The notes under the pieces are model-generated. The model saw only the letters and a list, made by a program, of their open reading frames with translations, searched no databases and was not told the DNA's origin. A DNA stretch of 64,000 bases, taken from assembly GCF_040954835.1 (NCBI RefSeq), contig NC_090705.1, positions 18,545,436 to 18,609,435 of the forward strand. Reading direction: 5' to 3'. Each line of letters starts with the position of its first letter. The first letter of the stretch is position 1. Both the position numbers and the translations under genes were made by a program. Origin of the DNA: Lepisosteus oculatus. Taxonomy: Eukaryota > Chordata > Actinopteri > Semionotiformes > Lepisosteidae. Below are positions 9,390-19,602 of this stretch, one piece after another.

Positions 9390-10990
9390 CAGACAATTGT
9401 TCAGTTTGTTTCAGCAGAATGTGAATCTTTCTTCAGAGATAGAAATATTGAGAACAGGAAGTCTACGGGCAAATGGTTCAAACACACAACAAGACAAGGG
9501 AGGACCCAAGCCAAGAGACAAATCGTAGAGACAGGGTCCTCAAGAAGATGGTAGAAATGGAAGTGAAGAGTACCAAAGGTCTGAGCGCTGAAAGATCCAG
9601 GCAAGAACAGGGCATGCCCCAGAGGAAACAGAGAGTGCAGTGGCCCAAAGCTATTGAGTGGCTCAAGTGGGCCCAATCCAATATGAACATAGGCACTGTA
9701 TAGAAAAACATGTTTGCCAGTGAAGTATAGAAGAAGCAAGAAGCACTGATAACCATGGTATACAATATGGGCTGTGAAAGATTTGGAATACAGAGCAAGA
9801 AGGCAGCACCTGTAATGGAACTGGCCAGCTGGAGTCAGTGGGGAATTAAAGCCATAATGGAAGACCTCAGGCAGCTCAGAAACATTATCACAGAGCACGG
9901 GAAAAGGAGAAGCAAAGCCTGAAGGAGCTGGGAGACCCACTCAATAAACAACTGTGCAGCTCAGCATGCAGAAAATCACAGGAAGGTGCAATCCAGGAAA
10001 AGGGCAGAGTTTACATCAAACCCCAACAAATTTGCGACAAGATTATTACAGCACAAGAAAAGTAGGAATCTGAAGTGCTCAAAGCCAAAGGTAGAGGTGT
10101 ATTTGAAGAAGATGTATAGCAATCCATTAAGGGAGCAGGCCCTGGGAGAGCAGGAATAGCTCTTAAGCTCTCTTATGCCACAAATGGAATTTGATATGGC
10201 AGAACCAAATGAGACTGAAAACAAGGATCTAGCAGCTTTTGAGAATGATATGAAGGAAAGGGAAGATTCCATAGAGCTGGAAAACTGCACAGGAGTGCTT
10301 CACTGTAATGGAAGTCCAAAAAAACAGGGACTATCTCTCTCCTTCACATGGAAGAAAAGATCTTCCTAGCTTTTATCACCAGTAGAATGACCCAGTACAT
10401 GCTGGAAAATCAGTATATAGATATAACATCACAAAATGGCAGAATACCAGGAATATCAGGCTGCCTAGAACATAATAGTGCATTAGCCAAATCATCAAGC
10501 GATGAAGGAGCTCAATGGAAATCTGGCAGTCTTATGGCTAGATTAGACCAATGCACTTGGCTCCATTTCACACCAGATAGTTTTCACAATTCTCAAGAAA
10601 TATCACATGCCCTGCAAAATCCATGTGATTCTGAAGAATTACATTGATGGATTCAGGATAAGGTTCAAGAGAAAGAGACTCGTGCGGCTGATTGGGACTG
10701 GCTGCACAATCTCTTAACTTGTTTGCTGCAGAATTACATCTGCTTCTGGAGTAAGCTGGAAGAACAAGCTGAGGACTAATGATGAAATAAAAAGTACAAC
10801 CAACAGCCTTTAGGGGTGACATGACAATAATGACACAATCAGGCAAGGGAAATGGATGGTGGAAGAGTTTATTAAGTGGACCAGGATGACTTGTAAGGCC
10901 AGTAAATCCAGGAGTCTGGAGCTAAAGAAAGGGAGAGTGGATAATAGCATCTGGTTCAGAACTGGAGAAGAAGAGTCACAAAGCTAGGTG
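9390..10990 (+). pseudogene. Degenerate non-LTR retrotransposon with reverse transcriptase remnants
   Basis: Plus-strand pieces in several frames line up in the order expected for a LINE polyprotein. A QRVQWPKAIEWLKW stretch lies near 9630-9670. At 10348-10450 is a reverse transcriptase segment with EEKIFLAFITSRM, YIDITSQNGRIPGISGCLEH. Near 10640-10700 is a segment resembling the palm, and near 10880-10960 lies KASKSRSLELKKGRV. The catalytic box normally written F/Y-x-D-D reads F-R-G-D at 10809-10820. Frameshifts and stops show it is long dead. The motifs resemble R2-like fish elements, but the clade is not certain. The long open frame on the opposite strand (9401-9940) is an antisense shadow. 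Confidence 0.65.
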
Positions 10991-11687
10991 TTACCAACAC
11001 AGGATCGTAACAGGAATACTCTGGCCTCTCGTGGTTTATGACTGCCCAATAACAACAGTTGTTACCTTCTGTTTTCTTCATCATCACCACAATCGGTGAA
11101 ACAATTCAGAAGACTCAATTTTCTCAATTATATCCTGTTCCACTAGTTTTAGCTCCTGAGAAACTTAATCTCTTACTGATTCTAGTGGACTGGTTCAAAT
11201 CGGAACCTATTTTTAGTTTAAGCACAAAACCATGTGCACAGCAAAAGTTACATTACTGAGTGATGAAATTGTTGACACTGGTTGCATGGAGGAAAAATTA
11301 GGTAGTATTGCAACCATTCACTAACTAAATGTTCAACGCAATAAAACTATATCTGCCTAATATAGAAGTGTCTTTGTTTATATTATAAAAATCAGTATGC
11401 TCAGTTTGACTCATAATTTAGTCACATGAAGTAAACCAACCAAAGAAAATGGATACCTTAAATATGCTACAAAGTACTGTAATTCAAGCAGAGAGACTCT
11501 GGTAGTATGGAAACAGTTGACCTTGTATCATACATCAAGTTAAGTGAATACAGTATGCCATTTCTTCAGATGCAGTACAGTAACGGGACATAACCTTTTC
11601 TGGAATGTAGATACTTGTTTTTTTCATGCTAAAGTCAGTCACTTTAGGAGTAATTACTTTATATAATTCTCTGGAAGGCAAACTGTA

Positions 11688-12400
11688 GCAGATTTTCACA
11701 AAATGTCCTTTTGTCTTACACTTATGACACTGTGCATCTTTTGCAGGGCATCCAGCATAATTTGCAGTGTGCTGTGTTGATCCACACTGAAATGTGTCTT
11801 TTTCTGGGTATTCACAGCTATGGACATTTGTATAGGCAATCTTGTTCTATTTTTATTCTAATTGTTCTGTGAGCATAATTTATCAGGCCTCTGTGCAGGA
11901 TTCATGGCTTGTACGGTACCCTGATTCAATGTTTGTGCCTCCACCACTGCTGATTCAATCTAGCTTGCCATTGTACTAGCTTTTGCAAGCGTTAGCTCAG
12001 TTTCTAAAAACAGTATCTCTGATTGGAGAAAATGTGTTTTTTTCTACAAACTGATCTCAGATCATTGCATCTGTAAGATCTCCAGATTACATGAAACAAG
12101 CATTTCTCGCAAAGCTGTAACATACAGTACTCCGTAGCTCTGTCATTATTTCACTGCCCGCGCTAGCAAAATTATAACATTCAGCAACCACATACTGTAC
12201 ACATTCCATGCAACAACGTTCTTTAGTGCATTAAGAGCAGTTTCATATTTTTCATGAGCTGAAAGCAAAGTATCACAAATATGCTGTTCTTCTGCTCCGA
12301 GGCAGTTAATAAGTAAAGCATGTTTTCTCGCTTTGGGTAGGTTCCCATTATTAACAGCAAGCATTAACAGTAGAGTTTTGGATCCAAGCAGTAATAGTCA
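11688..12400 (-). pseudogene. Ty3/Gypsy-type gag remnant with zinc knuckle
   Basis: On the minus strand, 12364-12146 encodes a gag-like segment (KARKHALLINCLGAEEQ). Frame-shifted continuation toward 12000 includes VVAECYNF and GDLTDAMI, in the order of fish Gypsy gag proteins. A CCHC zinc knuckle (CHKCKTKGHFVKIC, C-X2-C-X4-H-X4-C) lies at 11729-11688. Stops and frameshifts are present, and no pol or LTR could be recognised beside it, so this is a truncated relic. Confidence 0.65.
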
Positions 12401-13439
12401 TAGTAAGCTCACCCTAGTGTGAAAGGTGCTTCTACAGGATCAGTAGAGGCACACTCATTGTCAATATGTACCGTTCAGCTCAATAACAGTATCCAACAAT
12501 GCCAAATTAGAGATGAGCTTTGAACTCAACTAGCTAAGGAGGCTATGAAAGTCATGTTAGAAATGAACTTCCTCCTAAATGTCGGAAGCCCTTCAATACT
12601 TACAGTATAAGCATCTTTTGCCTTCTTCATAATGTTATGCATGCAGTAGTCCTCAATAGTTTTGAATTCAAAACACGAGTCAACCAAGGGTGTTTCATAC
12701 ACCAGCCCTATTTTCATTGTTTTTTTTTCTGCTGTGCGCCATTTGAAAACATACAAGCTCTTTTCTGGAGCACAGCTGACCTACTGATCAGATGGTAAAT
12801 TCAACATAAGACTTATAGACTCACTAAACACCTGTATGCTAATTGTGTCACAGTTTGATTTTCCAGATTGTTTTCAACATGATGTACAATATATGAAAAG
12901 ATGGAGCTTAGACTTAATATTCAATAGAATAAAATTTCCATAAGCAGACTCCAAGTGTACAGTACATATCCCAGATCCATTGGCTTGGATTCAAGATTAG
13001 TGTCCGTGGCATATATTTATACTGAGTATGGCCTTTAACTGAACAAGATAGGGGAGAAGTATCTGGGAAAGATCTCAGCACTAATATCCAAAGATGTCAG
13101 AATGAGGAAGCAAAGGGAAAGCATTAAGGAGAGCCCAAGCTCACCATGACTGGGTTCTGCAGTACACTACCACATGTCTCCCGAGACAGCAAATGCTCAG
13201 CCTGAGGTGTACAGTCATGGAAGGAATTAAACAGTTTGTCTTGTGGTTCTCATGCTCAAGATGGCATCTTTTAAAAAAGGAGTTCCCAGACCTGGTTGTG
13301 AGGGACCCACAAACATGCTGTTTTTTTTTTGTTTTAACCAAGTACAACCAAATACTTAGTAAAGCCTCTTACAACAATGACACTGCACATTAAGTCACAA
13401 GGGAGTTTTGGCTGGAGAAATTCTACATCTGTTTTCATT

Positions 13440-14240
13440 TTGCTAAAGAAAAATGTTATGAGGGGTGGCCATACATTACAGGGCTCAGGTCACATTTAGA
13501 CTTCAAGAAACTATTTTGAAAAGAAAGGCTGGTGTTTTTAATGATGAAGAAACTCTTGTTTTGCAGACTGCGCATGTATCAGAATTGAGTGGAGACTTTC
13601 TCTATTTTATGTGTCTCCACTCAGCTCTCTGTACTTATTGGTTGCCATGGGACACTGTTTTAAATTCTTCGCTTCCTGTGTCTGATCTTAATGTTTCAAC
13701 AGCCAACAGAAGGGATCTAATTCCTAATCTAAATGATTTTCATGTAAAAAATCAGTCCCCTCCCATTTCCCTCACAGTCACTCAAGGTGTACCTTGTACA
13801 AACCTACTCATATTTTGGGAGTGTCCTGTGATAAAGCACTTTTGGGTCTAAATTACTAATGCGCTTTCAGATTTAACTGGGATGACTGTATCCCTGAGCT
13901 TTTGACTGCTTTTTCTCAGTAATAATTCCAGAGTCCAGGCACAATATATTCTGTTTGCAGGTCTAAATGCAACCAGAAACTCTATTTGTCAAGGTGGGAT
14001 GAGTGCTGAGATTCCTTTTAATTGCATCTGATTGCACTCGTTTTGCAGACTTTATAAAAGTAAATTAATCTAGGTTGTATTTTGCTGGTGAAAAAACTGA
14101 CAGCAATTTCAGGTGTTTTCTGTTATCTTCTGCTCTTTTCTTCTTATTTTTTATATTGTGAGTTCCTTTTTTTTGTATTGTTAATTTGCATCTTTAGTAT
14201 ATTTGTATTTTATTTGCTTTATTCTGCTTTCTCAGTATTT
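13440..14240 (+). pseudogene. L1/Tx1-like LINE 3' fragment
   Basis: The frame at 13465-13851 ends with NLLIFWECPVIKHFWV, which resembles the C-terminal W-x-C-P-x-I-x-x-F-W motif of L1-clade ORF2 proteins. The sequence after the stop still resembles decayed ORF2 and then becomes T-rich. The upstream domains are absent. This call rests on one motif and is tentative. Confidence 0.4.
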
Positions 14241-14720
14241 TAACAAAAAATATTAAAACAGAAATCTATCATTTCATTTTTACCAGCATTGCAATGACCA
14301 TCATTGTCATTTTCTAGTCTGATCGTGACATTCAATAAGATGTATTTACAGTAAGAAAATAGTAAAAATTAAGATGGCACCTTATTAGACCAATCAAGGG
14401 GTAAATATATTATTTATAGAAATGTGAAATAAAAGGTTTAATGGTTAAAGTTGAAATTATTTAAATAGTATTATTGTTAATAATATTATTTTGTTGTTGT
14501 AATTTTTACTACCTTAGTTTTTTAAAATAACATTAGAAAATGTAGGACTGATGGTAACTGATGTCTGTGAATGGATATGTACTAAACTAGAATTCCATTG
14601 TTGGGGAAATCAGTAAAGTTGTCCTTGGTGTGGTTCATGCTAAAATGTACCTAGTTTGTATCTGGAAAACTGGCAGATATTTTGATTAGTACTACTGTAG
14701 TGTATTACATTTTGCATACA
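14241..14720. other. Intergenic, no recognised gene
   Basis: Very AT-rich; nothing recognised. Confidence 0.4.
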
Positions 14721-14889
14721 TGTATTTTGAAAAAATATTAATACTCATGAACTGATGTCACATGTTGCATCACAAGTGGCCTTCTGTGATGTCATTAGAA
14801 CCCTTAGCATCAAGGTTCCAGTCTTTCACAAGAACAAGCTACTGATGAACTAGGCATTTACTGTAGTGTCTGGCTATCATAGTGAGAAG

Positions 14890-15083
14890 ATGCAGGCTGT
14901 GAAGACCCTACTGGCAGCTTTTGGGCTTCTAATGTGGGGAGGGCAGTTTGCTAATGGTCCCAATCTCTGCAGAGATCCACTTGGTGCCCACTGAGGCTAA
15001 ACTGCTGATCAGACAGGAGGAGGAGATGTGGAGGCTGAGGAAGGATAGACAGAAGACTGGGCAGCTCATTAATAGGCTCCTCG
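14890..15083 (+). pseudogene. Unit B block 1: diverged copy of the signal-peptide-like exon
   Basis: The ATG at 14890 begins MQAVKTLLAAFGLLMWGGQF, again signal-peptide-like. Relative to unit A an 8-base gap after GCTAATG shifts the frame and gives an early stop. In the frame of unit A the downstream part reads PTEAKLLIRQEEEMWRLRKD and continues to the donor GTAGGC at 15084. The surrounding 200 bp align with unit A at roughly 85-90%, including the upstream TGATGTCAT. Copy B is likely a pseudogene, or the start is spliced differently. Confidence 0.4.
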
Positions 15084-15644
15084 GTAGGCAACAGTGGGCA
15101 ATGCTAATCTATTGTACTGGGCTAACAAATTCCTTCCTTTTTAAGTTAAATAAACAGTAGTTATTCCATAATGACTTTCCAATTTATTGTTCAATTAACA
15201 AGTTTTTTAGCACCAAAATATTACTACTTTATTGACTCGTTAAGATTGGGATAGAGTATACAATAATTTCACCAGTCATATTCTGATGTGATATTATTAT
15301 TAAGGTTATATTAGCCAGTACAAAAGGTTATCATATAATTTGTTCATCCATATGAGCAGTCATTCAGCTGCCTAGAAAGGCCTTCATATGAAACTGATCA
15401 TAAGGAGAATCCACCAGCGAAAAGCCCAGAGCCAGTGGCTCTATGTAACTCAATTTCATACAGTGAACAAATTTTCCTAAAATCTTTATTAAAATTCCTA
15501 CTGTATTTGATCAATTCAACTTTATTATTCCTTCTGACAGCTTAAAGCATCCCACTGGCAGCCTCAGGAAGTGAATGGTGTAAGCTTGACCTGTGACCCA
15601 CCAGAATGTGAGGAGTGGGGAAGAGCTCTGAGAGCTGGGCCCAG

Positions 15645-15779
15645 ATGATCAGGACCCTTGACCCCTTGTCCACAAAGACAGTGAGGGCAGGCTGCCGTCT
15701 GTGTGTGGAGCACAGTGGGCTCCTTCACCTCCTGTGCTGTGTCCTGGTCTGGATCAAGAGGCATCTCACACAGAAACAG
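15645..15779 (+). pseudogene. Unit B block 2: conserved 135-bp exon-like block
   Basis: Follows a GGGCCCAG acceptor and ends before a strong donor (CAG/GTAAGA). It is open in the first frame through to the donor, with no stop. It matches unit A at 130 of 135 positions, while the neighbouring introns are hard to align. See unit A block 2 for the encoded features. Confidence 0.45.
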
Positions 15780-16391
15780 GTAAGAATCTGAATAATCAGA
15801 CTGATTAAACTGTACCTTGCTGGTAGTAGCAACAGACGGTACAGAGCCGGAAATGTCTTCTCTAACACAGCACACACAGCCACGATTTATTTACAACTAA
15901 TAGATCAATAATTCTTTCCAAAAACAAAAATATTTTTAGAAGCCATTTGTAGTTTTGAGTATTACACAGTATTTGTATTTTAAATAATATAGTATTCCAG
16001 CAATTTTTATTAATTTTATCCTAAGCAAGCTTTCAGATCACAATTGGGTCAAGCCCACTCATTTGGGTTTAATCGCTTATTAACAATCTAGCTAGGACTA
16101 GATCCATCCACCACAAATTCGTAGGATCAGAAGGGAGGAATGAAGTGATCTGAGAACACTATAATCATAGACATTCGTACTGTTATATCCCATATTAAAA
16201 ATGGTCATATTTGATGTTGGCACTTTGATGAAACATATGTTCCTAATATGAGGTTTAAGATACTTTTTGCTTGTCCCAATCATGACCTTAAAAGTTACCA
16301 TTTACAGTAATAGCTTAATATCTTAGGGCAAGAGAGCAGTAGTTGCTGACAGCAATAACAAACCTGAGCTCTAATGCTGCTCTATCCTTAG

Positions 16392-16550
16392 GGCTGCAAT
16401 TGCCCAGAGAAGACCCTGACCTGGCTGTATGCCGAGAGTAAGGAGAGGGACACAAAGAGACATTGGACAGCAGAGCCCTAACCCTGGTACTGAAAGTACA
16501 GAGCACACCAAGAGAAGGAAGAGCAGAGAGAGGGCATCTTAATAATTGCC
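16392..16550 (+). pseudogene. Unit B block 3: decayed last exon-like block
   Basis: After the acceptor ATCCTTAG the first frame reads GCNCPEKTLTWLYAESKERD and stops about 30 codons in. The basic tail of unit A (AGAGCACACCAAGA...) can still be followed at DNA level but is split by indels. Confidence 0.4.
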
Positions 16551-16750
16551 TCTATGGATCCCTGCAGTGCCCAGGAATGAACACCAGGGGTCCCAGTGTA
16601 TAAGGTCTGATGAAAAGTGTGCTACTAGATTAACATTTCAGTTGAGGAATATTCCAGTGCAACGACATTTGTGTTAAAAGTCTTAATTGAATTACTTCCT
16701 CCAAAAAATAAAGTCCTTAATTTGATAAGTTTGATTTATTTGTGATGCAA

Positions 16751-19556
16751 TGAGTTTCAGGCTGCTCTGTTATTTCTGCATGTACTGTACAGCCAAGATA
16801 AGGCATTTTGGATTCCTCAGTCACCTGTTTGTGCTCTCCTGAAACACATTCCCTTCTGAGAAAATGTGTAAAAAGATTTGTTGTCACCAACTGTAATAAA
16901 AATGTGTTTTGACCTTGAACATCAGTGTATCTTTAGTTAAAATAAAATAGTTGAAAATATACTTTAATGATCATTCTCATTCATCTTATTCAACTTGTTC
17001 ACTGAGACAAAAAGCTTTATAAAAACTAACATCTGTATTTCCCTCCACACTGAAGGCAAAATGCTCCAACTTTTGGTAGGTTGTGTAAACGTTTGGCTTC
17101 AATCTCTGGACATACTGATTCAATGTCAAGATGATTGATGTGCAAATCTGAACCGCAACTCAGACACCCTGAAAATGTATGAAAAGGATTAATGGTTTAT
17201 GAAAGTGGAATAATTTATCATAATTTATCAAAATCAACTGTCTTAATAAGAGTGTAAGAACTGCCCTAGGCTTGTTCTGTTTGATTGTTTGAACACCTGT
17301 AATACGTTAATTGGTTATGAGAAGTTAATGTTGCTTGGGTGATTGATAGTTTATCCATCTGATCTTGTGCTGGGGTAGGGCAAAGCTTCAGAGCAGACTG
17401 CCTTTGGAAAGAGACAGTTAGGCCTGGCTTTATTTGTCCCATCAAGAAAAAAAGCACATTTCTGAACAGCTTACAGAACAAAACTATTTCCTCTTTAAAT
17501 TTCCCTGCTTCCTTTTTTTTAATTAAGGAAAACCTCTGGGTTTTTTAGCTTTTTGGTTTTCTTGTGTGTTTTTGATGACGAAAGCTGAACTCTGGAATTT
17601 ATGTGGCATTTTGGATTTTCTACCTGTTGTAATGAAATCTAAGAAAGAAAAACATAAGACCTGTTTGCTACTAAAATCTTTCTAAAATTTTTATCTCATT
17701 GAAAAAAGGACAAAATTCTTCGCTTGAAAAGAATCAGGAACAACATGAGAATTGAAGAGCTCCTCTCCTGTTTGTGCACTTCTTGGTGATATCATTCATA
17801 CACTCTACCCCGAGAAGGACTGACCTACTGTAGTTGAAGGGGAAAGACCTGTTGCTCGCAGTCCTCACAAGGATCCAGAACCCTGGCAACGGGAAGGGTA
17901 AAGAAGAGAAGACTGGAATTTCTATTCATTGCAAAAGTATTCATTACTTTGTTTGGGTTTAAGTGCATTGCAGAAACAATGTATGTTTAGTTCTCGTTGC
18001 TTACCCATAGTCTAAGGCTGAATTGTTGATGATAACGTTTTTGAATACAAAAAAGTATTATATACAATTATAATAGATGTGCCAAATGCTCACTGAAAAT
18101 TCTTTTTCAGCACTTTATTGTAAAATATAGAAGGATGACTCTCAAAAATGTCTGCTGGCATTTTAAAATTCAGGTGCAACTTTAATTGTAACTGAACAAT
18201 ACTGGGGGAAGTCCCCTATAGTTGTTATTGTTGGTACTGTACATCCAGCTCTGAGAAAATCTCCTGGGAAAGGATTACATACAGTATTACTGTTGAGATA
18301 ATGCTAAAGATCAAGATACATATGGAAAACATTAGCTGTGAAGGAATAAAATGGAGGTGTTTATTCAACATTAAATTGCAGTGGGGTTAGTTATCACACA
18401 CAGTATGCTAAGTAGTTATAAGGTACAGAGTGTAACTGTCACTGAATGTGCAGCAGTACCATCCAGGAGAATGTGGGCAGCAGTGCAGGGTGTTACTTTA
18501 ATCTGTCTGCTTTAAGTACCATGAAACACGAACAAGACTTCTCCATTGAAAACTGCATCACAGTGCATTTGGAATGGAAAGCAGGAGGAACTACTCTACA
18601 CAAAGTTTTGGAGTATAGAACAAACTATACAGCCATTTTGATTAAGCAGATACTCTGGCTTCATTCAAGAAGCAGCAGAATGATCTTTAAATCCACTAGC
18701 TACCAGCAATTAAACTACTGTATCTAAATTAACTAAACACTGCGACAAATGGTCTCTTGTTTCTTTTCTGTTTTTACTGCCCTTGGAAATGTTGGTGCCC
18801 TGCAAATCTAACTAATGTGCTTAACTTACAGTATGTTAACAAGGTATAATGTGGTGATTGCTCATTTGAAGGGTGTTTAAATAAATGTGTGCTTGTACAT
18901 TTTATGGAGTTTGTACTAGCTGTTGAAAGGAAGTAATTTGTGGGTGCACAGGTAGAATTCTGTTGAAATGAGAGAGGGTAATTTTCATTGAAATGTATAG
19001 TAATGCATGAAAAGAATAGGTTGATTTGCAAGTTACAGGACTACAGCACCTGTTTTTGTACACTGATTCATTGCTTCCATTACAATAGAAAGGACGCTTT
19101 CTTATGCTTCACCAATTAACTTGCAAGAGGAAACTTATCATCCTGGAAAGTTAAGTCCAAAATGTTGTCTTCTTTTACACATTTTAGCCTGTTGCCTTAG
19201 CTTTGCAACTCTGTAGGTATTATTAAGTTAACTCTATTTGTCCTGGAACCTATAAAATATCAATATTGTGCTAGACTGGGTTGTGGTATGCTTTGTTTAA
19301 TTAGGAGGAAGATCTGGGGTTGGACAAGCTCCAGTTAAATTCTACAAGATATCTCACTCAAACAATAAACATTTCTTTAAATTAGTGCATTTTGCTGTGT
19401 GTTTTCACAGAACCCTTCATGAACCTGAAAACAAGCCAGAAAATCAGAGAAACGTACTGTAAGTCTTCAGTCTAATTTTGAAAACGCAGCCACCTGGAGC
19501 ATCTTTTACACAGGTTGGCTTAGAAGCTATTCTTTATGCTTTAAGCTCTGCCCCAA
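16751..19556. other. Intergenic, no recognised gene
   Basis: AT-rich sequence. Open frames such as 18446-18727 lack any domain signature or splice context. Confidence 0.4.
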
Positions 19557-19602
19557 GTTAGCCCCATCTTAACTACTAAGAGTCAGTAAAGATGGGGCTA
19601 AC
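19557..19602. repeat. Perfect 14-bp hairpin
   Basis: GTTAGCCCCATCTT (19557-19570) pairs perfectly with AAGATGGGGCTAAC (19589-19602) around an 18-nt loop. No gene or element boundary is nearby. Confidence 0.6.

Noticed and set aside
9401..9940. 179-codon minus-strand frame
   Set aside because: It is antisense to the degenerate LINE, whose plus strand carries recognisable motifs.
15564..15875. Minus-strand frame over unit B block 2 (and its counterpart in unit A)
   Set aside because: It is open in both copies, but the splice signals and flanking blocks all point to the plus strand. The call is not absolute.
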